Source: Ryuthela nishihirai
Taxonomy: Eukaryota > Arthropoda > Arachnida > Araneae > Heptathelidae
Assembly: GCA_038380435.1 (NCBI GenBank)
Contig: JAWZYU010000024.1
Span: 54,150,613 to 54,214,612, forward strand
DNA length: 64,000 bases
Direction of reading: 5' to 3'
Made by a program: the position numbers and the translations under genes. Below, in pieces: positions 53,647 through 64,000 of this stretch. The notes beneath the pieces were generated by a model, which saw only the letters and a list, made by a program, of their open reading frames with translations, searched no databases and was not told where the DNA came from. How positions within the stretch are numbered: the stretch's first letter is position 1; each line of letters begins with the position of its first letter.

Positions 53647-54064
53647 GCACAACAACAGTAGGTAAATTGGAATCGAAAAATGAATCAAGATCAGTTGTCA
53701 TAAGCCTAGAATTTGGTGGCTTATATGCCGCAACCAGTTGTAAAGTTCCTAGGTTAGTATCCGGTACAGCCACAGCAGTTGCTTCCATGGTGACGAGGTT
53801 TAGGGCAGGAAGTAAATGATGTTTGATAGATCTTTTAATCAAGATCGCTGTGCCTCCACCACTGTTGTGAAGACGATCACTGCGGTAAACCTCGTAATTT
53901 GGGATCTTGAGAACATCTGAAGCTCTGAGATGTGTCTCTCCTAGTAAAACGACATCCGCCTGAGATTCCATCAAAAAGGAGTGGAATTCAGGCAGGTCAG
54001 TGAGAATTCCGTGACAGTTCCAATAGAAGATCTGTAGGTGTTCTTTCATACATCTAACTGCCAT
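53647..54064 (-). pseudogene. Jockey-like LINE ORF2: N-terminal part of the AP endonuclease, truncated
   Basis: Reads from an ATG at 54064, directly after the ORF1 stop. It has LQIFYWNCHGI (the catalytic asparagine block), ADVVLLGETHL (the glutamate block), then YEVYRSDR and GGGTAILIKRSIKHH. These are the first motifs of the APE-type endonuclease that LINEs use to nick target DNA. The frame is cut at PTVVV, just before the expected GDFN block, where the left arm of the inverted repeat begins. No reverse transcriptase is left. Confidence 0.88.
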
Positions 54065-55701
54065 CTATGTAAAGGTAGAGATGAGTACATCGAAGGCTTT
54101 AAGGCCAACTGTTAATTTGGCCATCAATCCATTGGCCTTTTGGTATTCTGACATTAGGCCTTTGACGATTGAAAGTATCTTTGATACACTGAAGCATTTG
54201 AAAATCAAAAAGATATCTTTCAGGATATTGTCATCAAATACATCACCTGCAGGTGTACTTGATTCTGATGTTTTAGCTGTACTTGCAGCAGATCTAGTTT
54301 TGTTCTTGGGTTTTGTTGTGCCAGCCTTTTTGGGTGCAGCTACGGCTGCATAAGACACACCAGGTTTTACCATAGGACTGGTAGCATTTTTGGTGGCGGC
54401 AACCACTGGTTGTACCACTGTATCAGAATTTGCATCCTTTTTTGGGAAGTGGACACACCCTTTGTAGTTTGCGGTGTGTCCCATTCCGCAGTTTGTACAT
54501 TTGGGGGGGCTATCATCTTTTTTGCGGATACAGTCTTTGGTGAAATGCCCTCCTGCGCATTTTACACATCTAGGTAAATTGTAACATCCACTCTGGCGTG
54601 GCCGTACCTTTGGCACTGAGTGGGGCTTTTCTTAGCTTTATAGCTTTCCACGTGTATTTTGAGATGGAACAAATCAGTAATGTTGAAGATCTTTTTATTT
54701 GCTGTGTCTTTTGGCAACTCAGCCAGAAATACAGGAATAAATGATCTGTCTTTGCCTCTTCGTAATTGGGAGATCTTGATAATTGTGAAGCCTTGACCAA
54801 TCAAGGCTTCGCGAACTTCATCAGAGTTGATATCTGAGGGGAGGTTCTTTAGAACCCACAGATTCTTTTCTTCCTTCAGTTTATATGTGTGGAACTGAAG
54901 TTTGGTTTTTTCACAGTATTGCACAAATGACCTGTAGTCGTCTGTGCATTTCGTCCCGAGACGTACAGTATCTCCAGATGATTTGGCTGTGAATGATTCA
55001 ACAGCTATCTTAACTAGGTCTTTGTTAATATTTATCCAGTTTTTAGGAGATCTTAATATAATTGGGGGAATTTTGCCCGATTTGTTGGCATTTACTTTAG
55101 GAATGTCAGTTGAATCGACAGCTTCCATTTCTGCAGCTGGAGAATCTAGGAATTCCTCCTCCAAGATCGAAAAACGAGTCTTGGAGGCAAAAGTGGATTC
55201 TGCATTAGGTGATAACGCTCTTTTATGAGCTTTCCCTTTATTAGAGTTCTTTCCTACAGTCTTCTTATTTGGTTTAATAGAAGATTTAATTTCATCAGTA
55301 TAAATATCCATTCCATGTTTTGGAATGGAATTCAGCTTTTGGATTGATTCCAAAACGATAAGTTGACTTGAGCAGTGCTCAGTGCAGACGTGTTCATTTA
55401 TTTCCTTTTCAATGTAGAAACGGTTTAAAATGACATCATTGAATGAGGCTCGATCGTCTGGAAGGAGACCATGTAATTCCTTCATAGAAGGCATCTTTCC
55501 AATTAAGTTGTTCAAATCGAACAACTTCTTGTTTTTATCTGATATGAAAGCACAAATTTGTGCGCTATAACTCATTTGATTTGGATCCTGTGAGACTTGA
55601 TCCACAGCGGTCTCAATGACGTCCGATGTGACGTCACTGAAGCAGAAGCTTTCTGCCAGGACGGGGACAGATTGAGAATCCATGACACCAGAATCAGCCA
55701 T
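54065..55701 (-). pseudogene. Jockey-like LINE ORF1 (Gag-like, CCHC zinc knuckles) with one frameshift
   Basis: RNA-binding protein that packages LINE RNA. From the ATG at 55701 an open frame runs 379 codons. Its middle (SYKAKKSPTQC preceded by an RRM-like region with LWVLKNLPSDINSDEVREAL) is typical of Jockey-clade ORF1. Near 54600 the reading frame shifts: PTQCQRYGHA in one frame is continued by GCYNLPRCVKCAGGHFTKDC and PPKCTNCGMGHTANYKGC in another. These are the two CCHC knuckles. It ends next to the ORF2 start. One small indel separates it from an intact protein. Confidence 0.88.
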
Positions 55702-56803
55702 AATATAACAGTAATAAGATTACAATTTTTGAAAATAAAAAGCAAAAAAAAATATAAAACTAACAAAAAGAAGTAAATATAATTATAAAAATATCAAAAA
55801 GAAAAATTTCACAAAAGTAATGTGAAAATTTTTTAAAATTATCAAAAGCAAAACGACAGTTGTAACTGCTAAAAGTTGAAACTGTCAAAAGCGGTCAGAA
55901 CCAGTTGAAAAGAACAGATTCCTGAAAACTATCAGAAATCTGTCTAAAAACAGTAAAAACTCGAAACTGAGTTAAAATAATAAATAAATAAAGTGCTAGA
56001 TACAATATCTAACAAAGAAACGAATAAAATACAAAAATCACAATATAAACAGTAGCGATAGAAACGGAAGTATACACTAGAACTTGGTAAATACAATAAG
56101 ATAAAATATCAAAGTGAGAATACCTCAACGGAGGGTTTTATGGGAACTCACGTTGAGGACTGGACGGCCAACTCATAATCGGCTATTAGCAAGTACTATT
56201 CCACTACCAATAACGGCTGACTTTAAGTCAGCTATTGGCAATGTACTTTTCCGTTACTAATATCGGCCAATTCAGGTCGGCTACTGGCCTGTACTGATGT
56301 TAATGATAAGTAAAGTAATCCTGGAGTGAAAATTAATCTGAAAAACTAACTAAGAAAGTCTCAAAGTTTAAGTAAACTGTTAGCCTAAACTCACTAAGTC
56401 TACCTACCAAGGGCTACACCAGGAATTAATCCTGATCTCGCCCAAGGTTGCTAGGTAAGTTAAGTAAAATAATATCTAACACAATAATCCAGGAGCTAAA
56501 TAAAACACGTCCTGACTGTATGAAGTCAGAGTACCAAGTCCTTCCGAGCCGAGCCTTTCGCGATCTACACTTTGAAAAAACCCTTTATAGATATCAGTAA
56601 AGATTTTGTAAAGCGTATTACAAAAAAAATAATATGCGCGATCTTTTCTTATTAAAATCAACAGATAAAAATCTTTGGGTTTGTTTCGACTAACTGACTT
56701 TGGAGTGAAAATAAACTTTCTTTATTAGGGCATACCATACAGTTGTTGCAGCACATTATATTTTTATTAGGGCACATTTTTTTATCTCCACCTCGTCTGG
56801 GGC

Positions 56804-57338
56804 GGGGGTCGCCAGGCTCGAGTCCCAGCTGGGTCAAAATAAATAAATAATAAATACCTCCTCAAGCAGCTGCTTGCCACAGAGGTCTGACAGGAGCCTG
56901 TTAGTTTATATGCCATAGTAGAAGGTCTGAGAGGATGGCAGGACCTCAGCAGAAAAACGACACAGACATCCATGCCTTACCCTGGGCTCGAACCCAGGAC
57001 CCTTAGATCAGTAGCCAAGCGCGCTAACCACTCGGGACATTGATGGGCTTGGAAAGGCCACCGTCCGTCGGATGCGACGCTAATTAAGCCGTGGTCCCGT
57101 ATGCGGGAGAGCCATACCCTGTGCACGTTAAAGAACACGCTGGATGGCCTTGACGGGAGGCTACCATCTGTCTCTACTTACCCACTCCTTTACTGTTCTC
57201 CATTTTATCGTCTCCTAACAGCTGTTCCAGTGGGTTCCCTCCCCCAACCTTCTCTGAGCCTTCGGTGTCCTTGTGACCTAGAATTTAGCCCATGGTGTGC
57301 AAAAAAGTGCAGCTCAGTGGTGAAACCCAACAACTCCG
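56804..57338 (+). repeat. SINE-1 split by SINE-2 (right arm mirror)
   Basis: Mirror of 52043-52577. The SINE-1 head fragment is at 56804-56838, SINE-2 in reverse at 56839-57036, and the SINE-1 body and tail at 57037-57338. Confidence 0.85.
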
Positions 57339-57449
57339 CCTCTTCTTCGACGGTAAAAGTTATTTTCTTCGGTCGCCCCTCCAGAAAAACTATTTTGCAC
57401 CCCCCCCCCCCCAAAAAAAAAAAATGATAAATATATTGCAAAATAAGAA

Positions 57450-57842
57450 AAAAGTTGGGTTGGGTTGTTTTACCTCTGAGCGGCACTCTTTTGCACACCA
57501 TGGGCTAAATGGCCAGGTCACATGGACCCCGAAGGCTGAGAGAAGGTTGGGGGAGGGGACCCACTGGAACAGCTGTTGGGAGACAGATGGTAGCCTCCCG
57601 TCAAGGCCATCCGGCATGTTCTTTAACGTGCACAGGGTATGGCTCTTCCGCACACGGGCCACGGCTTAAAGTCCCATCCGACGGACGGCGGCCTTTCCAA
57701 GCCCATCGGTGTCCCCTACTGATCGTGGGCAGGGCGGGGAATTTTGCGGAGATAAATCTCAACGCTGACCCAGCTGGGACTCGAACCTGGGAACTACAGA
57801 TTACGAGCCTGGCGCGCTACCGACTGAGCCACCCCAGCCCAA
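57450..57842 (-). repeat. SINE-1 copy, full length (right arm mirror)
   Basis: Mirror of 51538-51930. Confidence 0.92.
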
Positions 57843-58089
57843 GAAAAAAGTTTACATTTGGCGAACAGCATAGATAAGGAATAAAAATGTCCCTTTATAT
57901 TTTAACAAGCATCTTCCAAAAAGCTTCCTATTTACGTATTTTTAGCCGTATAATAGTTAGATGTACTCATATTTCTGACTTCCTATTTATTTGCTATTAT
58001 ATACAGATTATGAATGGACGTGAAAGTTTCTGCTTGTCGTTGGGGCCATATCTCTTTAGCTAATAACAGAAAATTTTAGACCTTTTTAA

Positions 58090-58330
58090 CCTTTTCAGTC
58101 CCCGTGTGTTCATATGGATATACTATCATATGGATATACTATTATACCACTTCAAAAATTGTATCGTTTATGAGAACACGAAATAAATTTATAATCAATG
58201 CAAAAAATTTCTATTTTTGTAAAATATTTATTATTTTTTTTGTAGAAAGATGTTTATTTAGGTCCAAATAACCATAATATCGTGTTGCAAACGTTAGTAG
58301 ATTAACCAAATTAATTCCGGGTTTAAAGGG
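58090..58330. mobile_element. 241-bp TTAA-flanked MITE (right arm mirror)
   Basis: Mirror of 51052-51292, with TTAA at 58086-58089 and 58331-58334. Confidence 0.6.
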
Positions 58331-59262
58331 TTAAGACAGAAGCTGAGAAATTTCTGCTTTCTTAATATTTCTACAGAATTCTATAACTTTAGGTAAGCGC
58401 CTATAATTTTAAAATAAAAAGACTGAATTTAAAACTTTTTGACTGTTAGAATTAAATGGAATGAGGGAACATTTAAATTTGTTCCCCAGGCCCCTTGTAG
58501 TTATTACGCACGCCACTGAGCAGGAACATATGCAACCTACGGTTCGCCGAATGAATGTAGACAGGTTTTAACATTTTCGTGGCATCCCACTTTGTTACAC
58601 TCTCTTACCAGTGCAGTGGTTAGGGAACCTAACTATTAAACTTGTGGATGTGCCCTTGTATGACTGTAGTACGAAAATCCAAACTTAATCTTTCGGCATA
58701 TAGTTGAATGGCGTACTCTTATGCTCCAACGTTAAAAAGTGGACAAAGCGCATTTGAAAATTGTTTGCAATTCGTTACGAGTATTGCATCCAAGGTATCA
58801 ATAAAGTGTGGCTTTATGAGGGTTTACTTTTAAAATTCGTTTCTTTGCCTATCATTCAATAATTCGTAAAGTATGGCAAAAGTAGTTTTCCTTTACCCCT
58901 CTGTGGCGGATTCGTTCTAAATAAATATCATTCAACTGATATAGATACGTTGAATTGGATGCTTCCAATGCTTTTTTCCCCCTAAAAAAACGTTTGCAGT
59001 TTCACTCGCCAAACAGAAGTAGGAAAATGAATGAGAAAAATTGATTCGATTGAGCCAACACCTCAGCGAAAGCAAGAAAACAAGTTTTTGTCAATATGTT
59101 CTTAGAATGTATACGTAGATCCACTATTGAAATATCATGTTCCTGATAAGGCTATTCCTTTAGTGTGATGTAACCATTGCCCTTGGGACAAAGTACTTCA
59201 CTGTTTTATAGATTTTGCTCCGTAGCCGCTCTTCCTATCGAGATTTTTAGCTATCGAATTTG

Positions 59263-59423
59263 AGCCAGTTAAAGGAATGTCTGGTGTGCTGGAGATGTAT
59301 AGGCACTCCAACACTTCGTGGAATCTATTCCAAACGGCATACGTGCTGTAATTTGGGCTAAAGGAGGTCCAACTCGGTATTGAATAATGGTTTCTAATTC
59401 AGTGGCCATTGTGTATATATTCT
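59263..59423 (+). repeat. Tc1 3'-end remnant
   Basis: Matches 32660-32821 of the plus-strand Tc1 element: GCTAAAGGAGGTCCAACTC, GGTTTCTAATTCA and TGGCCA blocks. It begins exactly at the outer edge of the inverted repeat. Confidence 0.85.
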
Positions 59424-59560
59424 TTAGAGCAGTGCTCAAACTAGAGCAGTGTCTCAAAGGGTGTGCTGGGAAATTTCAGACGATACTGCAGATGAAAGGA
59501 AATTTGTAAACCATTTTTTTGCTACTTCCGCTGATTGTTCATTTAACTCTTTCCGTTTAA

Positions 59561-59836
59561 CACTTTGACTGCCATATGAATCATATATGATTCACACTTA
59601 TTTTGCACCTGGGAGCCGCGTGAATCATCCGTCCTTCACATACAAATTTGTAGTTCAAGACGCATGAAGCACACGTGATTCACACTTTCAAATTTTGTTT
59701 TTAAGCAACAAATTTATAAAAAATTATATAAACTTATATTGTATAGCAATTTAACACCAATTTCAGTTGAATTAACAGAAAAAAAGGACGTGTCCCCAGG
59801 ACTCGAAAAAATTTTAACATTGCGGCAGTCAAAGTG
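59561..59836. mobile_element. 276-bp TTAA-flanked MITE with perfect terminal repeats
   Basis: TTAA at 59557-59560 and 59837-59840. The ends CACTTTGACTGCC are perfect 13-bp inverted repeats. The interior contains smaller repeats (ATGAATCATATATGATTCAC). Non-coding. The TTAA target suggests piggyBac-type mobilisation. Confidence 0.8.
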
Positions 59837-59844
59837 TTAATCAA

Positions 59845-62155
59845 AAAGTATCCATATTTTTGGTAAAACCAAAATTACACAGTACATGCCCATAACACGT
59901 ACGGCGTCGCACTAACTTCAATACACATCAGAATTTAACAGAATACATCTGCACTTACAAACGACTTTACAGAGTTTCAACCCGAACAACGCCCGGTAAA
60001 TCTGCTAATGAATGATTTTATTACTCGATTTCATAAAAGTTGAAAAAAGTTTCATACGTTGAAATTAGGTCAAATTCCGTTAAATTTCAAGTATACTAAA
60101 TGAAATAAAATATATAAATACTAAAATTTCGTTTCATAATTAGTATACGTTGTCATCCTGGATTGTATAAGGTCTAAAGGCCTAAAAAAGTGTTCTTTTG
60201 GGGACCGTCAAACGGAACGTTTGAAAAATGGTCTGTAACAAAAGTGAAACAAATTCGAAAATAGTAACAACAAACACAAGCGCGATTCAAGATTTCACAA
60301 ATTGACTGATATTTCATCGTTTCCTGATTAGTCTTATTTTATGCTTATTCTTTCGTGGTTCTAGGTTAAAAATAAGGGGTAGATCATGCCACATTTTCTA
60401 TACCCTGATCAACTGCAACATCTTTTAATATCTTTTGACTCAATTTCAGTTAATACCTTTTTTTCCCCCAAACCTTTAAACAAAGCCTGTGAACAGTTTT
60501 GTCCCTTTTCAATTTCGAGGTTTTAAGGAGGGAAGTTACTATATACTAAATAAATTTGTAGTCCCCCCCCCCCCATTGAATACGGGCCTAAATAAACTTC
60601 CATTGTAGCAGTAATGAAGGGAAATATTACAAGTTTAAAGAGCCCTCAATTACTTCAATGCCAGGCATTGTTACGATCCCTGAGAAACCTAGTCGCAGAC
60701 GGTCGTGATTGATAAGTGAAGGCAGGCCTTTAGGGTCCTTGTGACCTTCCCATTTAGCCCACTATATATAAAAGCACCGCTCAGAGGTTAAACGATCCAG
60801 CTATGAATCGTGACGTATTTGATTATAATTAGATGGCTAAAATTTATCACATGATAAGAATCAAGGCGATCAGTTATTCGAAAGATTTCATGTTACAGTA
60901 ACAGTTTTTTGACCCCTTTAATTTCCTAAATTGTCGACCGTCCGATCCCAAAATTCACTCGCGGGCATCCTCTAAACAACTTCGATTGCTGAAATATCAA
61001 GTTCATATGAGCTACAGAACCAAAGTTCGAATTTTCTTTCGTAAAATTGAATTTTAGCATGAAGTTAAAATAATATTTCTACTCAGATGTATATAAAAAA
61101 ATTTTGTTCCACAGGTTGTATTGATTGAAATATACTTAGTAATGCACAAGTTTCAAAGTTCTTTTGGTATTTTAATTTCGTACGTATCAGCAAAAAACGT
61201 TTCGTAGGCGTAGCGTAATTTTTTACATTTTTATTACTATTTATTCTGTCTACCTTCAACTAGCTAAATCAATTTATATAATCTGGAGATGAACTTTCAA
61301 TTGCATCTGTCGTTCTTTGGCCGGATGACGTAAGAATGAACCTTTGCATCAATACATGACGTTGTTGATCGCTGACCTCAAGTGGCATTTTCATAGGTCA
61401 TGGAAGATGTCGAGTTGCGCCTTGTATCCCGCACAAAGTCCTTAAACGCTTGTGCAAAAGGGGAAAAAACTTACAGAAGAATTTTTCTTTTTAATAATTA
61501 TTTCTTTTTCTATCCTTAAAAGTTATAAAACGAATAACTCATTTGGCCAAACGTTTTGAACATCAAAGTGTAATTTTATTTCCTTGAATTTGGTTTCTAA
61601 TGTCTAAGCCGTTCTAATTTGCCATTTGAATTTGGTGAAAGGCGGGAAGTCAAAAACTTCAGCATAATAATGAAAACTTCATCTATAATAAAAGGTTTAC
61701 GTATGTGTGGTCGCCATAACTTTTCCGATAAAAAGACTAGGAAACTGAAATCTTGACAAAGGATTAAGAGTAGCACGAGGATGTGCAGAATATTAATTTG
61801 ATAGGTTCAGTAGATCGTAAGAAATTGCCATTTTAGTTATTCATTACGCTATCATTCCTTTCTGACTTGATTCCACGAGCAATGCATGATGACGTAACAA
61901 TTACATCCATATCAAATGTTATACATACCCACTAGTAGTCGACTTGATTCACCTGTTTAAAACTCATTTTACAATTGGAAAAAGCATAGGAACAAATAAT
62001 GCGGTCCTCCATTCCCCCCCCCCCCCGAAAATCATCTTTTTTACGAAATCTCAAACTTGACCTGCTTGAAATTCAAAACAGTTGTTTGTATAATTTTACT
62101 TTAGCTCCATATTTTATTACGTACAAATACCATTTTCATCTTTCCTGTCAGGTAA
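59845..62155. other. Intergenic or intron sequence, only a SINE-1 remnant
   Basis: AT-rich. A SINE-1 3' remnant lies at 60728-60803 (TAGGGTCCTTGTGACCTTCC, CGCTCAGAGGTTAAACGA). C-homopolymers lie at about 60564 and 62015. No PPAT exon seen. Confidence 0.45.
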
Positions 62156-62156
62156 A

Positions 62157-62492
62157 GTAGCGGGGGTGGCTCAGTCGGTAGCGCGCCAGGCTCATAATTT
62201 GTAGTTCCCAGATTCGAGTCCCAGCTGGGTCAGCGTTGAGATTTATCTCCGCAAAATTCCCCGCCGTCCGTCGGATTGGACGTTAAGCCGTGTGCGGGAG
62301 AAACGTACCTTGTGCACGTTAAAGAACACGCTGGATGGCCTTGACGGGAGATTGCCATCTGTCTCCCAACAGCTGTTCCAGTCGGTCCCCTCCCCCAACT
62401 TTCTCAGAGCCTTTGGGGTCCATGTGACTTGGACATTTCGCCCATGGTGTGCAAAAACGTGCCTCTCAGAGGTAAAACAACCCAATCCTGTC
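62157..62492 (+). repeat. SINE-1 copy with internal deletion
   Basis: Head GCGGGGGTGGCTCAGTCGGT and GATTCGAGTCCCAGCTGGGT. The anticodon position reads CTCATAA, not CTCGTAA. About 50 bp is missing after TCCCCGCC. 3' end CTCAGAGGTAAAACAACCCA. Confidence 0.88.
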
Positions 62493-63529
62493 AGGTAAAA
62501 TATATTTTAGTAACGTATACGGGAACTACGGCTACAGAGAAAAAAAAATTGAAGTTATAGGTAAAGAATTAGAACATGTCTCTCAGCAATTCCCTCTACC
62601 CCTATAGCTACTTTTTATCTACAGATGGATTAGGGTTGCCATACATACGTCTTCCAGAATGAGGACACGTCTTCCTTTTTTTATATAAACTCATAACATG
62701 TTTCAAACTACAATTAAAGCTTTTTTTTTACTTTTTTTTTCTTGAACCATAATTATAATAAATTTATTGCTAACAATGAAATAATTTACTATAAATGCAA
62801 ATCGTGATTTCTAAACTCTGTTATTGTTGTAAAAGTATTTCTGTAATCTCAATATGTGCAATTTAGTTGCCAGATTGAAAACGTATGAGCTTTAGAAAAC
62901 TGCAAAAATTTTGTTTCCACCCACGGATAGTTGGAGCTATTTAAAGTTAAGAGCAGTTTTTTTTTGCAACATAAAAGACAGTGAAGGAATTCAAGTTTAT
63001 TACTAGTTTGTAGGAGCGGTAGAAGCCTTCTTACAAGCGTATGCCCTATCAAGACCGAAATCACTGCTGACCACTACCTCAGTCAGAGTTCAAAGAAACA
63101 TAAAGTTTGCCTTCTGCAACAACAAATGACTAAAGATATAAATCTCGATTGTTTGTCAAGTAAGAATAAAGACTGGTACATCATATATTTTAAAGTATAT
63201 TTAATGAGTATTGTCTTTTTCTGACTCGACTGCTAGTCGGTACTTGAAACAAAATAGTAGAAAAAAATTTCACAAATTGAAACATGTTTTTTGTCCTCCA
63301 TTTCTAGCCCTTCTGTCCTTTTATAACACTGGCATCCGGTAACCGTAATCATGATGCAACATGCCATACGCCTGGCTACGAAACGCAAAAGAATTATTGC
63401 AAAGTTAAAAAAAAAATAGAATACTAAACAAGCACAAATTATAAAATGAATAAAAAAATCCTCATTAAGCAGCTGTAGTAAAAGTTGCCAGGCTGAATGA
63501 AGTAAAACTACAGCTGCCTGCTACAAGGA

Positions 63530-63940
63530 ATGAAATCTCTATAGAACTTCGAGAAGGAAACCTTTTTAATAAATAACTGCCAGACGTCGAGGTGAAAACA
63601 TGGACCATGTCATAAGGGAAGGAAAAACAAATGGCATTTGACGGTGGTTAAACCCGGCAACAGGACATGCAGCATTCTATAGCCCATCCTTGCAGATCCA
63701 GAAAAAATTCAACTAGGCAATAATATAAATATCATGGATACAGAAATCACAGCTACATTAGAAGTAGTAATAACAGAAATTTGTAACATCCGAAATTGCC
63801 ATTTTCTCCGACAGCTTTACTACTTATGAAATGGATTATACAAGAAATAGCAAAACAAATAAATAACAATGTTTACAAATTATTCTGGACTCCAGCCCAC
63901 ATAGAAATTCAGCGTAATGAAATAGTATATGACTTAATGA
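63530..63940 (+). pseudogene. RNase H domain fragment of a LINE
   Basis: Scattered over frames, the plus strand reads AFYSPSLQIQKKFN, LGNNINIMDTEITATLEVVI, then KWIIQEIAKQINNNVYKLFW and TPAHIEIQRNEIVYDLMKEP. The last block (WxPAHxxIxxNE) and the MDTEITATLE block fit the RNase H domain found near the end of Jockey- and I-type LINEs. Several frameshifts. It may belong to an element that continues past the right edge. Confidence 0.7.
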
Positions 63941-64000
63941 AAGAACCAGGAGATATGAAGGACTGCTGCCAAAATAACAGTGCCCTTCTATAAATGCATT

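Larger units (their letters stand above)
55733..59261 (-). repeat. Right arm of the 9.1-kb inverted repeat
   Basis: Reverse complement of 50121-53646. Its inner 1 kb lies directly upstream of LINE ORF1 (ATG 32 nt inside the spacer) and so is the likely LINE 5' region. Its outer edge CTATCGAATTT abuts a Tc1 remnant. Confidence 0.95.

Noticed and set aside
50121..59261. Maverick/Polinton or other giant-TIR transposon
   Set aside because: No polymerase B, integrase, protease or packaging genes lie between the arms, and the spacer is a LINE fragment. No target duplication was found.
39026..64000. Later PPAT exons
   Set aside because: I looked for the GQESAGI block and following glutaminase motifs on plus and found none, so I report only exon 1. 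A short exon could have been missed.
1..64000. CRISPR arrays, bacterial operons, ribosomal RNA genes
   Set aside because: None seen. The spliced genes and SINE/LINE content mark this as animal nuclear DNA.

Overview
The window is AT-rich, intron-rich animal DNA dominated by mobile elements. Its element set (several Tc1/mariner families, a Jockey-type LINE, a Penelope-like element with a GIY-YIG domain, TTAA-flanked short elements and tRNA-derived SINEs) suggests an invertebrate, most likely an arthropod. The species cannot be fixed from the sequence alone.

Host genes. Two genes of de novo purine synthesis lie head to head. On the minus strand, five exons (492-661, 10482-10689, 17740-17918, 21417-21614, 38260-38269) join in phase. 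They give 255 codons covering the whole SAICAR synthetase half of PAICS; the AIR carboxylase half must lie beyond the left edge. On the plus strand, 38883-39025 is the first coding exon of PPAT (glutamine PRPP amidotransferase), including its propeptide and nucleophile cysteine. No later PPAT exon was found, so its first intron probably runs past the right edge. The start codons are 613 bp apart, and the shared promoter carries two CACGTG E-boxes. A dead tandem copy of PAICS exon 2 sits in PAICS intron 1 (22757-22995).

Layout. 1-38259 is mostly PAICS introns filled with element remnants: a broken mariner (941-2196), a second mariner (6258-7523, minus), two opposed Penelope-like fragments (8560-10140), a structurally intact rosa-like mariner with an open 358-residue transposase (12105-13572), a third broken mariner (18235-19107), tandem repeats (20-25.7 kb), a LINE tail (29545-30065), two dead Tc1 elements facing each other (30390-32822) and a 961-bp TTAA-flanked element (32940-33900). 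38270-38882 is the shared promoter. From 39026 to the right edge is PPAT intron 1 or sequence beyond it, with SINEs, a LINE tail framed by inverted repeats (41735-42898), and a 9.1-kb near-perfect inverted repeat (50121-59261). The arms of that repeat are about 3.5 kb and flank the 5' part of a Jockey-like LINE. A TTAA-flanked MITE (59561-59836) and a broken RNase H domain (63530-63940) close the window.

Two abundant SINE-like families recur. 'SINE-1' is about 370-390 bp, with a tRNA-like head and a tail ending in CTCAGAGGTAAAACAACCCA. 'SINE-2' is about 200 bp, with a head of tRNA-Ser/Leu type and a tail ending in GGGGTATTTATT. In one place SINE-2 has inserted into SINE-1.
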